Part shown: positions 1-9,431 of the stretch, one piece after another
Numbering within the stretch: position 1 is the stretch's first letter
How the letters are laid out: each line of letters begins with the position of its first letter
DNA from: Zunongwangia atlantica 22II14-10F7
GTDB lineage: Bacteria; Bacteroidota; Bacteroidia; Flavobacteriales; Flavobacteriaceae
Reading direction: 5' to 3'
Length of the DNA: 52,589 bases
Assembly: GCF_002094855.1 (NCBI RefSeq)
Contig: NZ_ARYN01000022.1
Coordinates: 1 to 52,589 of the forward strand
The notes under the pieces: generated by a model
What the model was told of the DNA's origin: nothing
What the model saw: only the letters and a program-made list of their open reading frames with translations
Database searches by the model: none
Made by a program: the position numbers and the translations under genes

Positions 1-72
1 TCGCAATATTAAAGTCCACATTCTAGACCAATACCGTCTTTTTTTAAAACCTGAACCTCTTAACTAATACCT

Positions 73-916
73 ATGAAAACATTAAATAACCTTCGACTTA
101 TACCTATAAATTTCATGTATAGCTGCTGCCTCATTTGTTTTGTAATTACTGGTGGATATAGTCAGCGAGTTAGCGAGGATGTTAAATTGGATACGCTTTT
201 TGCTAATGAACAAATGCAGGTCGCGCTATTCTTTCCTTTTTCTATAAAACAGGGGGTGACAGGTACCCCCAGAATGAGCTTTACATATAATAAAGAATAT
301 CCGCAGAAATTGGGATTATTAAAAGCACAGCCAGGAGAACCCAGTAATCTATTGGTGATTGATCAGAAAGATAATGTGTATTCCTTTATTCTAAAGTATC
401 GAAAGGAATTGCCGGAGCTTAATTATACATTTACCAGAGAGAATGCCATTATTAAACTCAGTGATGAATCAAAGTCAAAAACTGATTCCATTTCATTAAA
501 AAAAAATTAATAAAGCTGAGGACTCTCCCTATTCGAAATCCTTTGCTCAATATCTATTGAAAAGAAGCTTACCTGTTTTTCGGAAAAAAGGGAAACAAAA
601 AATGTGGATAATTTTACATGAGGTTCAAATCTATCAAGATAGAGCTTACCTCTCTCTGGAGCTTCTTAATAAGTCAGCCATAAGTTTTATACCAGGAAAA
701 ATTAGTGTCTTTCTTGAAAGTAGGGATCAGGGGAAAAGACATTCTGGTCAGCGGCAGAAATTGGATATTTTAGGAATTCAGAATTTCCCTGCTAAATTAG
801 GAACAGGAGAAAAGAAAAAACTTGTGATTGTCCTTCCTAAGTTTAGTGTTCCTAAAAAATGGAAGCTAAAAATACTTATTCAGGAAGAAAATGGACGAAG
901 GTATTGTAGTATCTGA
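73..916 (+). pseudogene. traN: TraN-like conjugative transposon protein (DUF4138), frameshifted
   Basis: Two open frames together cover a TraN-like protein, the periplasmic or outer-membrane part of Bacteroidota conjugative transposon machinery. The first (73-510) has a signal-like hydrophobic start (residues 12-30) and the first beta-domain with the family's VALFFPFSIK and NVYSFILKY blocks. The second (about 506-916) carries the C-terminal domain with GKRHSGQRQ and LVIVLPKFSVP blocks. The break is at a run of nine A (498-506). With eight A the frame continues through INKAEDSPYSKSF into the second half. No other transfer genes are seen, so this is probably the edge or a relic of an integrated conjugative element. 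Slippage on the A run could restore some full-length protein. Family assignment is from recalled motifs. Confidence 0.7.
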
Positions 917-1191
917 GCAGTAAAGACCAATGATCAGGGGGATATGTCGCAAAACTTTAGTAGGTAAAAAGTTTATGGAAACACCCTTTTGATCTATGAT
1001 ATTAACATAATATAACGCTTCCAGACTAAATTTTTACGATTCATTATCACTTCAATCTCTTATTTGTAATTATTTTCGCTGTGAAAATTGCTATGAAAAG
1101 AACTCCGGTATCTCAGGATTTTAGAAATTATAAGAGTTGAAGATAAAAAGGCTGTTAGATGTAGTTTTTTGAAATTATCTGGGAAATGGTT
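917..1191. other. Intergenic stretch without recognisable genes
   Basis: About 275 bases between the traN relic and the AraC-gene terminator. No open frame of note and no RNA gene was recognised. Confidence 0.5.
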
Positions 1192-1225
1192 AAAAAAGGG
1201 AATAATATCATTTATTCCCTTTTTT
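1192..1225. terminator. Bidirectional intrinsic terminator overlapping the 3' end of the AraC gene
   Basis: A perfect 14-bp inverted repeat (1192-1205 with 1212-1225) has a six-base loop and A/T tracts on both sides. The stop codon of the leftward AraC-type gene (1208-1210) lies in the loop, so the last codons form one arm of the hairpin. Confidence 0.8.
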
Positions 1226-2233
1226 ATTTTTAAATCCCTGCATCACTTCTTTAGGGGATATTCCATAGCGTTCTTTAAAAGATTTGGCAAGATAACTGCG
1301 ACTCCTTAAGCCAACTTTTTCCGTAATCGATATAACGGTATCTTCTCCTTTTAATAAAAGTTGCATAGCTTTTTTCAAACGGAGATCATGAATGTAACTA
1401 TTGATACTTTTACCTTTAAACTTTTTGAATCCCTCCTGTAATTTATTAGCATTAACTCCACTTTCTTCTGCAATCCCTTTAATGTTTTTAAGCTCTTGAA
1501 GATTATTATGGATGTAGGTTGTAGCCCTTTGTACAGCTAGATATTCATTTCTCCCATGACGAAAAATCTCCGGTTGCTCCTGCATTTGGAAATTTAGCAT
1601 CATCTGAGATAGAGCAGTAAGTGATTTTCCTCCCAGATAATTAATTCTGGGAAATCCAATTAGAGGATTTTCTAGAATTTCTTCCAAAATATTGTACACA
1701 TTCACCCCATAGGTTCCCGGGATAAAGACTTCTTGTGAGGCGGAAGTATCGCCAAACAACTTTTGAAGACGAGGTTCTATAAGCTTAAAATCAAAAGCGC
1801 AATAATCTTTGTATTTTACACGATCAACCTCTAAATAACAAAATATAGTTTCTTCGTTTTCATCAAATAATAATTCTTGAATTTGGCCAAGTTTTGGAGC
1901 AATGGTATAATGTTCTAATGGCTTAATCTGATATTTAATACCTGAATCGAGTCCCGAATTAACAGAGCCTTTAAGCATATATAAAAAGCGAACTAAGCTC
2001 TGGTTCTGATGTGCCAATTCAATATTGATACGCTCCTTAAACTTAAGACTATAAATATATAGTCCTATACCATTAGGGAAATTAATACAACTAATAAAGC
2101 CATTACCATAATCTTTGGGAATAAAAATTTTATACTCGCCCAATTCTTCTTTATAACCGATTTTCATCTGGTCGGCTAATTTCGGGACGTAATCATTTAC
2201 ATTTTTTAGGTCTAATCGAAAGCTATTCATCAT
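1208..2233 (-). CDS. AraC-family transcriptional regulator
   Basis: A 341-residue protein with a C-terminal AraC/XylS DNA-binding domain (about residues 245-335). The first helix-turn-helix is around IKGIAEESGVNANKLQEGF and the second around VISITEKVGLRSRSYLAKSF, ending with the typical YGISPKEV. The N-terminal ~230 residues resemble the poorly conserved sensor half of Bacteroidota AraC regulators, with no transmembrane segment, so a cytosolic one-component regulator is likely. It diverges from the glycosyltransferase cluster starting at 2380 across a ~146-bp AT-rich gap, which makes that cluster and itself the likely targets (inference). The start was chosen at the first of two adjacent Met codons. 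Confidence 0.85.
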   Translation of the reverse strand: MMNSFRLDLKNVNDYVPKLADQMKIGYKEELGEYKIFIPKDYGNGFISCINFPNGIGLYIYSLKFKERINIELAHQNQSLVRFLYMLKGSVNSGLDSGIKYQIKPLEHYTIAPKLGQIQELLFDENEETIFCYLEVDRVKYKDYCAFDFKLIEPRLQKLFGDTSASQEVFIPGTYGVNVYNILEEILENPLIGFPRINYLGGKSLTALSQMMLNFQMQEQPEIFRHGRNEYLAVQRATTYIHNNLQELKNIKGIAEESGVNANKLQEGFKKFKGKSINSYIHDLRLKKAMQLLLKGEDTVISITEKVGLRSRSYLAKSFKERYGISPKEVMQGFKNKKGNK

Positions 2234-2379
2234 GCATTTGTTAAAAGCGCAACGAACTTAACATATATTTTACCCTCCAATGAAGCCTTTAGGCTTGAAA
2301 AAGATGGTTTTTGGTTAATAATATACTAAATATTGTTATAAAGTGCAACCCTTGATGTTTTGAGCACATTAGGTCACTT

Positions 2380-3897
2380 ATGAATACTCAACTTCGTAGA
2401 AATGACCAGTCAAAAATTATGAATACAAAAACTATCCAATTATCGCTGCTTCTTTGTGCCATTTTAGGAACTATATACCTAAGCTTTATTTTCCCCGGTT
2501 GGATATATTACTTGATCATCCCATCCGCTATTTTAGTAAGCATTCATGTAATATATCAGATATTCCTAAAGCTTAAAAAATTAAATCAGCCCGCTAAAAT
2601 AGTTCATCACAAAATGGACGCTTGCGAGCAGCCCATGGTATCTATTCATATACCGATAAGTAATGAGCCTCCAGAATTGGTGATCCGTAGTCTAAAGGCC
2701 TGTCTTTCTCAAAACTATCATAATTTTGAGGTCATCATTTTGGATAACAATACTCAGGATATTAACCTATGGAAACCAGTAGAAGATTTTTGCAGAAATC
2801 ATGAAATTCTAAAGTACCATAGATATCCTAAACTTGAAGGTTTTAAAGCTGGAGCCTTAGATAAATGTATACATTTATCCGCACGTTCTTCGAAATACAT
2901 TATGGTAATTGATGCTGATTACTGTTTAAAAACTTACGCCTTAAAAGAGGCTGTAAAAGAGGCTGAAATAAATAAATTAGATCTCCTACAATTTCCGCAG
3001 GCATACAGAAACATTAATTTTAGAAATGAATCTCTTGCCATGGAATACCAGCATTATTTTGATATTTATGCTGCGGCGGCTAATACCGATAAAGCAATGC
3101 TATCCACCGGAACTTTATGCCTTTTTCGTTTTGATAGTCTAAAAGAATTACCTGGATGGAAGAACTGCCAAACAATAACAGAGGATGCCGAAATTGGTCT
3201 TCAATTTATAAAGGCTGGAAAATATACTGCTTTTAGTCCAAAAATTCTTGGATATGGTTTAATGCCTCAAAACGCTATTGATGTTGGCAAGCAGCGTGCT
3301 CGATGGATTTTCGGGAATATGCATACGCTATTAAATAATAAATGGAATTTAGGCTCCAAAAGAGACTTGAACATTATTATGCAACTAACAGCCTGGCTAA
3401 ACTTTTTAGTGCCCGTTTACCTGGCTCTATTAACACTATTGCTAGTGGGGTCCCAAATATATGATAAGAACGAGTTGAATCTTATTCTAATACTGGGTAC
3501 AATTCCGTTTCTTATCAATATACTAGGTAAATCTATATTGTATGATAAGCATTCATTAAGTAGGTTGCAAATTCTCCGAACTTTAGCAATTCATATACAT
3601 TTTAATTTCCGTTCATCCATAGTGTGGTTACCTTGTTTACTAGGAGGACGTAAACCTTTTTATAAAACACCGAAAGATAATAAGCAAAGAAGGAATTTTC
3701 AATTCTCGGATCTGATTTGCCTGCTTTTTTTCGGTATCGGAATTATGGCTTTTATGAATGATTTAATGCTTCCCGCTGCTATATATACCTTGCTAGGTAA
3801 TGTTTATTTATTTAGTACTCTTTATACTTTGACCGCATTAAAATATTCCGAAACCTCTTCTAGGATAAATTTGAAATTACAAACTAGTAGCTTATGA
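2380..3897 (+). CDS. Membrane glycosyltransferase family 2, cellulose-synthase-like
   Basis: A 505-residue inner-membrane GT2. Two hydrophobic segments (about 20-60) precede a cytosolic GT-A domain (about 85-330). Several transmembrane helices follow (about 340-500). Visible catalytic motifs are the nucleotide-binding ILDNNTQD, the metal-binding IMVIDADY, the acceptor TITEDAE and the KQRARW motif typical of processive GT2 enzymes (cellulose or beta-glucan synthase-like). The substrate cannot be told. It overlaps the next gene by four bases (ATGA), so the two are co-translated. A second possible start lies 13 codons downstream at 2419. Confidence 0.85.
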   Translation: MNTQLRRNDQSKIMNTKTIQLSLLLCAILGTIYLSFIFPGWIYYLIIPSAILVSIHVIYQIFLKLKKLNQPAKIVHHKMDACEQPMVSIHIPISNEPPELVIRSLKACLSQNYHNFEVIILDNNTQDINLWKPVEDFCRNHEILKYHRYPKLEGFKAGALDKCIHLSARSSKYIMVIDADYCLKTYALKEAVKEAEINKLDLLQFPQAYRNINFRNESLAMEYQHYFDIYAAAANTDKAMLSTGTLCLFRFDSLKELPGWKNCQTITEDAEIGLQFIKAGKYTAFSPKILGYGLMPQNAIDVGKQRARWIFGNMHTLLNNKWNLGSKRDLNIIMQLTAWLNFLVPVYLALLTLLLVGSQIYDKNELNLILILGTIPFLINILGKSILYDKHSLSRLQILRTLAIHIHFNFRSSIVWLPCLLGGRKPFYKTPKDNKQRRNFQFSDLICLLFFGIGIMAFMNDLMLPAAIYTLLGNVYLFSTLYTLTALKYSETSSRINLKLQTSSL

Positions 3898-4943
3898 AAA
3901 TTGCAATTATTGCTCACCATAAATTTCCACTAAAGGAGCCTTATCAGGGAGGATTGGAAATGATAACTCATGCTTTAATAAAAGAATTAGTTCAAAATGG
4001 ACATGAGGTGGATGTGTACGCTAAAGAAAATTCAGAATGTGAAGGGCTTCATACCCCACAACTTAATTCTATAATCGCAAGAAAGTTTTTTTCTAAGTCA
4101 GGTACCGAAGAGATTATGGAATGTATTGCGTACTCGAAAATGTTCTTGAAATTGGACCAAATGCAATACGATATCATTCATAATCACTCCTTACATTATC
4201 TTCCCATTATTCTGGGAAACCAATTAAAAACTCCATTTATAACTTCTCTCCATACACCTGCTTTCCCCGAAATACAAATTGCACTGGATTGTATTAGCAA
4301 AGACCAGAAAACGTATTTTACAAGTGTAAGTTCTTCTTTAAAAAATACGTATTTACAAAAACTTGGAGTGAACTCCGAAGTGATTTATAATGGAATCGCC
4401 ACTGATAAATGGTCTTATGATTTGGAAAACACAAAAGACTATTTCTTTTGGTATGGCAGGATGTGTAAAGAAAAAGCTCCCGATATGGCAATTCATGTCG
4501 CTAAAAAAGCGAAAATTAAACTTCTTCTTGCAGGTCCCGGAGAACATTCTGATTACTTTCAGGAAAACATAAAACCTTATCTGGATAATGATGATATAAA
4601 ATTTTTAGGGCATTTATCCCAATTGGAAATTAACGAATATCTGAAATATGCTCAAGCATTGTTATTTACTAGCATCTGGGAGGAGCCCTATGGACTAACG
4701 ATAGCTGAAAGTCTGGCATGTGGTACGCCAGTGGTAAGCTGGGCTTTAGGTGCCGCCCCGGAATTATTAACTGCACAAACTGGTTTGCTAATCGATGAAA
4801 TTGATATTGAGGCAATGGCTTCCATACTTCACGAAATTCAAACCTTAGATCGATGGGCATGCAGAGAAAGGGCTGAGCAATTTTGTGAAATAAGGACAAT
4901 GGTCGAAGCCTATGAAAATTATTATAACACTATTTTAGCTTAA
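3894..4943 (+). CDS. Glycosyltransferase family 4
   Basis: A 349-residue GT-B fold enzyme. The N-terminal Rossmann half includes the glycine-rich EPYQGGLEM loop (about residues 15-25). The C-terminal donor-binding half has the GRMCKEKAPDMAI segment and the EX7E motif in WEEPYGLTIAESLACGTPVV, typical of retaining GT4 enzymes. No signal or membrane segment is seen, so it acts at the cytosolic membrane face. It overlaps the upstream GT2 by four bases and is five bases from the next transferase. Donor and acceptor sugars are unknown. Confidence 0.85.
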   Translation: MKIAIIAHHKFPLKEPYQGGLEMITHALIKELVQNGHEVDVYAKENSECEGLHTPQLNSIIARKFFSKSGTEEIMECIAYSKMFLKLDQMQYDIIHNHSLHYLPIILGNQLKTPFITSLHTPAFPEIQIALDCISKDQKTYFTSVSSSLKNTYLQKLGVNSEVIYNGIATDKWSYDLENTKDYFFWYGRMCKEKAPDMAIHVAKKAKIKLLLAGPGEHSDYFQENIKPYLDNDDIKFLGHLSQLEINEYLKYAQALLFTSIWEEPYGLTIAESLACGTPVVSWALGAAPELLTAQTGLLIDEIDIEAMASILHEIQTLDRWACRERAEQFCEIRTMVEAYENYYNTILA

Positions 4944-4948
4944 TAAAT

Positions 4949-6043
4949 ATGATCGCCTACTACGCACATTCAGAAGGTTCTGGCCACGCAAGATATGCAA
5001 GTATACTCTATAATTTATTAGCCGGGAAGCTCAAGATATTTTCAAGCACTCCCTCTAATTTTTCACCTGAAATACGAATAATGAAACTCGCTAAGGAAGA
5101 TCCCGATGGTACTGAGCTACCTATAGATTCTGTGGGATTTCCGGATTATCTTCACTACTCCCCAGTGGGTCAACATTCTATTCAAAGGAGAAGTCTACAA
5201 TTATTAACGGGACTCGTAAATGGGCGTTGCAACCTATTTTTTATAGATGTTAGTGTAGAAGTCGCTGCACTGGCTAGAGCTTCTTCAATTCCATATGCTT
5301 ATATCAAATTACCTGGCTTGAGAAATGATAATCCACACCTACAGGCACTCAAAGGTTCGATCTTTAATCTGGCCTATTACCCGGAAGCCTTTGAACATCC
5401 TTCTACTCCAAAATGGATGAAAGATAAAACACTCTATTTAGATTATTTCAGCAGGTTTAGCTTAGATCAGAACAATACGGGAAATACTCCGACAACAATC
5501 AGGAAAATACTTGTAATCCGAGGAAAAGGTGAGGCTTCAAAACTACTTAAGTCTTTACCTGATATCGGAAAGAGATTTGAAGGCTTAGAAATAAAAGCCC
5601 TAGGTGACTTTTCAGAACTTGAAACTTCGATCTCTGGTATTCATTTTTTAGGCTATCAATCCAAAGTGTCAGCGTTTATTAATGAAGCTGATCTCGTTAT
5701 TTCTTCCGCCGGTTTAAATCTTACCTCAGAGATCCTGTATTCAAAGAAAATATTTTGCTGTATACCTGAAAAACGTCCTTTCCATGAGCAGGAACATACA
5801 GCTAGTGTCTTATACAACCACCGATTGGCTTACAACATTACCGATATTCTTCTACTGTCCAATGAAGAATTAATCCAAGATAGAGAAACCTATGACCATA
5901 CGACTTCACTGAAAAAAATGCAACTATTTTTATCTTGGCTCGAAACCTCTGGTTTTGACACTAAAAAATTGGTAACATCCTTTAAAGTAATTAAAGAAAA
6001 ATTCATAAAAATAGATAAAAATTTTGCTACCTCAATATCCTAG
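4949..6043 (+). CDS. GT28/MurG-like glycosyltransferase
   Basis: A 364-residue protein beginning with IAYYAHSEGSGHARYA, the glycine/histidine loop seen in MurG-, UGT- and MGDG-synthase-like GT-B enzymes. The C-terminal half has the donor-binding pattern with SSAGLNLTSEILYSKKIFCC and RPFHEQEHTA (about residues 250-295), as in GT28. The middle is divergent. It sits inside the run of glycosyltransferases and its end overlaps the next gene by 20 bases. It may add a sugar to a lipid or polyprenyl carrier, by analogy with the family. The acceptor is unknown. Confidence 0.7.
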   Translation: MIAYYAHSEGSGHARYASILYNLLAGKLKIFSSTPSNFSPEIRIMKLAKEDPDGTELPIDSVGFPDYLHYSPVGQHSIQRRSLQLLTGLVNGRCNLFFIDVSVEVAALARASSIPYAYIKLPGLRNDNPHLQALKGSIFNLAYYPEAFEHPSTPKWMKDKTLYLDYFSRFSLDQNNTGNTPTTIRKILVIRGKGEASKLLKSLPDIGKRFEGLEIKALGDFSELETSISGIHFLGYQSKVSAFINEADLVISSAGLNLTSEILYSKKIFCCIPEKRPFHEQEHTASVLYNHRLAYNITDILLLSNEELIQDRETYDHTTSLKKMQLFLSWLETSGFDTKKLVTSFKVIKEKFIKIDKNFATSIS

Positions 6044-6863
6044 GTTTTCAGTAATTATTATTTGTGCGGCTAGAAGAAAGCATCTTTTTTGGACGCTAAG
6101 GGCTTGTTTAAAAAATAATAAACTACCTACAGAAATTATTGTTATCCATATGGATGATATGTATGAGTTCTATAGTCCATTAGCTCTAATAAAACAATTT
6201 AGAATTCCAAAAAAAGATGGAGAATTAAATTTGGCAGGAGCTCGAAACTTGGGAGCTAACAAGGCCACGACAAATCAACTTATATTTCTTGATGTCGATT
6301 GCATTCCAAATACTTACTGTTTCGAACGTATTTTAAATTCACTTAGCAGTAAAAATGTGGTTCAAGGAACTCCAAAATATTTGACCAAATCTGTTACAAA
6401 CTTAAAATGTCTAAATCTGAAGTCTATCTATCATCCTTTAAAGCCCCCGGTCAAAACATCAATTCGTGAAAAGGACTACAATCAATTTTGGTCATTGATT
6501 TTTGGAATCAAGAGAAGTACTTTTTTAAAGCTTGGAGGCTTTCATGAAAACTATCAGGGATATGGTGCAGAAGATACTGATCTTGGACAAAAGTTTGAGA
6601 TGCATACACTGAATTTGTACCGAGCTAATGCTATTGTTTATCATCAATACCATCAGGTTTATCGCCCTCCATTGAATCATTTTTTAGGAATTGTTCGTAA
6701 TGCTCAAGTTTTCTATGACCGCTGGGGTTTTATGCCAATGATGAACTGGATTGAAAAATTTAAAGAAACTAAGCTAGTTGAAATTAATAATGGACAATTA
6801 AAAGTTCTCCGACTTCCTACTTCGAATGAGATTGAAGAAGCAAAATCCTGTAATGCATTTTAA
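6024..6863 (+). CDS. Glycosyltransferase family 2 with galactosyltransferase-type C-terminal motif
   Basis: A 279-residue GT-A enzyme without membrane segments. It shows the N-terminal FSVIIICAARRKHLFWTLRA strand-helix, the DxD motif in LDVDCIP (about residues 90-96) and a C-terminal GGFHENYQGYGAEDTDLG block. That block resembles the GT7/GT27 C-terminal catalytic region. The only start that includes the first beta strand is a TTG overlapping the upstream gene by 20 bases, so translation is probably coupled. It is the fourth transferase of the cluster, and the sugar specificity is not visible. Confidence 0.75.
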   Translation: MLPQYPRFSVIIICAARRKHLFWTLRACLKNNKLPTEIIVIHMDDMYEFYSPLALIKQFRIPKKDGELNLAGARNLGANKATTNQLIFLDVDCIPNTYCFERILNSLSSKNVVQGTPKYLTKSVTNLKCLNLKSIYHPLKPPVKTSIREKDYNQFWSLIFGIKRSTFLKLGGFHENYQGYGAEDTDLGQKFEMHTLNLYRANAIVYHQYHQVYRPPLNHFLGIVRNAQVFYDRWGFMPMMNWIEKFKETKLVEINNGQLKVLRLPTSNEIEEAKSCNAF

Positions 6864-6932
6864 TAGGATAATTTCAAATCTAAATCCATTATAGAAAGAA
6901 GTGAATTATAAACTACAAATCCAATAAGTAAT

Positions 6933-7802
6933 ATGAAAAAAAAGGTATTGATCTTAGGTGCCTCAGGAGCATTGGGGCTAGAAATTCTTAAAGAAGCAAA
7001 TAAGAAAAATTTTTCGATAAGAGCCTTAACTCACTCGGAGGAAGGCTACAATACTATAAAAGCTTTTACAAAGGATATCTGGTTTGGAGATGCCAGTAAT
7101 GCGCCTACTCAACTCAGGGGTATAACTAATGGAGTCGATTACGTTATTTCTGCTATGGGTAAATCTGTTAGCTTATTTAATCCAACACCTAATTCATTCT
7201 ATCAAAATAATTATAAGGCAAATTATCATGTATTACAGGATGCTATCGTTAATCAGGTTGATCATTTTTTTTATGTATCAATGAAAGGCGCCGATAAAGC
7301 ATCAAAGTTTACTATACCAGAAACTCATAGAATGATGGAGCAGGAAATTAGAAAATCAAATTTAAAGTATAGTATTATAAGGCCTGTTGGTTTTTTCTCT
7401 GGATTGAATGATTTAATTATTATGGCGAAAAGACAAATCATACCTTTGGTAGGCGATGCACAGGCGAAGACAAATAGTATTCACCAGGTCGATCTTGCTC
7501 AATTTATTTTCGATGCTTTTTTGAATCTCCCTGATTGTATTGAAGTTGGAGGCCCTAAAGTTCACACACGGGAAGATATGGCTAAGATGATTCAGAAAAA
7601 GATAGGCGGAAAAATAATTAAATTCCCTGAGTCCATGGCTCATTTTGGCAGTCAATTTTCTAAATTGATTAGTAAAAAACAATTGGGACACAAGTTGGAA
7701 TATTTTAGCTATATCATGAGTCATGATATGATTGGCGAAAAACATGGAGAAATTAGTTTTGAAACCTATTTGAATCAAATAAATACTGAAGACATCAAAT
7801 AA
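6933..7802 (+). CDS. NmrA-like SDR (atypical NAD(P)-binding reductase)
   Basis: A 289-residue atypical short-chain dehydrogenase with the N-terminal dinucleotide loop VLILGASGALG (residues 5-15). DYVISAMG and FFYVSMKGAD segments follow, as in NmrA/NAD-dependent epimerase-like proteins. No classical YxxxK is evident, which fits atypical SDRs. The C-terminal half has the NSIHQVDLAQFI pattern seen in such proteins. It is eight bases upstream of a flavoprotein oxidoreductase and 69 bases after the glycosyltransferases, so it may act on the cluster's lipid or sugar product (inference). Confidence 0.7.
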   Translation: MKKKVLILGASGALGLEILKEANKKNFSIRALTHSEEGYNTIKAFTKDIWFGDASNAPTQLRGITNGVDYVISAMGKSVSLFNPTPNSFYQNNYKANYHVLQDAIVNQVDHFFYVSMKGADKASKFTIPETHRMMEQEIRKSNLKYSIIRPVGFFSGLNDLIIMAKRQIIPLVGDAQAKTNSIHQVDLAQFIFDAFLNLPDCIEVGGPKVHTREDMAKMIQKKIGGKIIKFPESMAHFGSQFSKLISKKQLGHKLEYFSYIMSHDMIGEKHGEISFETYLNQINTEDIK

Positions 7803-7810
7803 GTATACCT

Positions 7811-9247
7811 ATGGGGAAAGATAAGATTAAAGAAAAGTATGATGCAGTAATTGTGGGTAGTGGTGCTAATGGAATTTCTGCAGCAATTTATTTACAACAG
7901 AAGGGTCTAAAAACACTTATTCTGGAGAAAAATTCTGAACCTGGAGGAGCAACCAGAAGCGGACAGCTAACGCTACCGGGTTTTGTTCATGATATTGGTT
8001 CTGCAGTCTTACCCATGTCCTATAGTTCGCCTTTTTTTAAAACACTTCCTCTTGAAAAATATGGCTTGGAATGGATATTTCCTGAAATTGCTTTTGCGCA
8101 AACTTTAGAAGATGCTGAAGCGGTAGGTTGTTATCAGGATATTTCCAAAACAGCGGCTACTTTGGGAAAGGATAAAGAAGCTTATGAAGATTTAATGAAT
8201 CCTTTGGTGTCCAATTGGACAAAAATTGACGAAGATATTTTATCGCCTTTTGGCATACCTTCACAACCTCTTCAGTTTTTAAAATTTGGGATTAAGGCTA
8301 TTCTTCCGGCAAAGACCTTAATAAATCACTATTTTAAGGAAGATAAAGCGAAATCTTTATTTTATGGTGCAGCAGCACATTCAACTTTACCACTTACAAA
8401 TTTGGCGTCGTCCTCCTTTGGATTGGTACTAAGTATTATGGCACATATTAACGGCTGGCCATTTCCTAAGCATGGAGCTTCAGCAATAATTAAATCATTA
8501 CTAGCTTATTATAAAGATCTTGGCGGAACACTTTACTGTAATTATACGGTAAAAGATGCAAAGGATATTCCCAACTCAAAGATTCAATTAATGGATTTAA
8601 CCCCAAGACAATTATTGAAAATTGAAGGCTTAAACTTAAGTAATACCTATCGAAAAAGACTTTCTAAATTTACTTACGGATCTGGTGTTTTTAAAATTGA
8701 CTGGGCCTTAAACGATCCTATACCTTTTAATAGCGATATATGCAGGCGAGCTGGAACAGTTCATATTGGTTATGGAAGTGAAGAAATAGAGCATTCTGAA
8801 GCCTTATCTGCTAAGGGCGAAATTGCTAAAAACCCCTATATTCTACTTGTTCAACCCAGTATTTTCGACAGTAGCCGAGCACCAGAGGGAAAGCATACCG
8901 CCTGGGCCTATTGTCATGTGCCTAACGGAAGTACATTTGATTGTACTGAAATAATTGAAGATCAAATTGAAAAAGCCGCTCCAGGTTTTAAAAAAAGTAT
9001 TCTTAAAAGAGCTACTATGAATACAAGGGAATTAGAGATTTTTAATCCAAATTTGGTTGGGGGAGATATTAATGGCGGAAAACAGGACATCACTCAACTA
9101 TTTACTAGACCTGTAGCCAAAATATCTCCATATAAAACCTCCATCGATAATATTTATTTATGCTCGTCTTCTACACCACCTGGAGGCGGAGTGCATGGTA
9201 TGGCTGGATTTAATGCCGCCAAACAAGCCTTTCAAGATCACTTTTAA
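7811..9247 (+). CDS. FAD-dependent oxidoreductase, phytoene-desaturase-like
   Basis: A 478-residue flavoprotein of the CrtI/PYROXD2 type (COG1233-like). The N-terminal FAD-binding motif is AVIVGSGANGISAAIYL (about residues 12-28), followed by LILEKNSEPGGATRS. The C-terminal FAD-binding segment is YLCSSSTPPGGGVHGMAGFN. These enzymes desaturate, isomerise or oxidise long hydrophobic substrates, often carotenoids. No other carotenoid gene is in the window, so the substrate is open. It follows the NmrA-like gene by eight bases and ends the cluster. Confidence 0.75.
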   Translation: MGKDKIKEKYDAVIVGSGANGISAAIYLQQKGLKTLILEKNSEPGGATRSGQLTLPGFVHDIGSAVLPMSYSSPFFKTLPLEKYGLEWIFPEIAFAQTLEDAEAVGCYQDISKTAATLGKDKEAYEDLMNPLVSNWTKIDEDILSPFGIPSQPLQFLKFGIKAILPAKTLINHYFKEDKAKSLFYGAAAHSTLPLTNLASSSFGLVLSIMAHINGWPFPKHGASAIIKSLLAYYKDLGGTLYCNYTVKDAKDIPNSKIQLMDLTPRQLLKIEGLNLSNTYRKRLSKFTYGSGVFKIDWALNDPIPFNSDICRRAGTVHIGYGSEEIEHSEALSAKGEIAKNPYILLVQPSIFDSSRAPEGKHTAWAYCHVPNGSTFDCTEIIEDQIEKAAPGFKKSILKRATMNTRELEIFNPNLVGGDINGGKQDITQLFTRPVAKISPYKTSIDNIYLCSSSTPPGGGVHGMAGFNAAKQAFQDHF

Positions 9248-9390
9248 ATTAATATAGATTATTATTTCACTTCCAATTTATTTTTTCTGTTACTCAGTGG
9301 TTTCTCTTAAATAATGTTAAGGAAATACGATTCTTTTGTTAAACGATTGATAACGATGCAACTGTGGCAATAAAGCACATTTGAACCTCT

Positions 9391-9398
9391 TAAATTTG
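9391..9398 (+). promoter_or_regulatory. Possible -7 box of the catalase gene
   Basis: TAAATTTG matches the Bacteroidota -7 consensus TAnnTTTG and lies 33 bases before the chosen ATG. A convincing -33 TTG at the usual distance is not visible, so this is tentative. Confidence 0.3.
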
Positions 9399-9431
9399 GT
9401 ACCTTTTCAAAACCTAATCTATAACCAAAAT

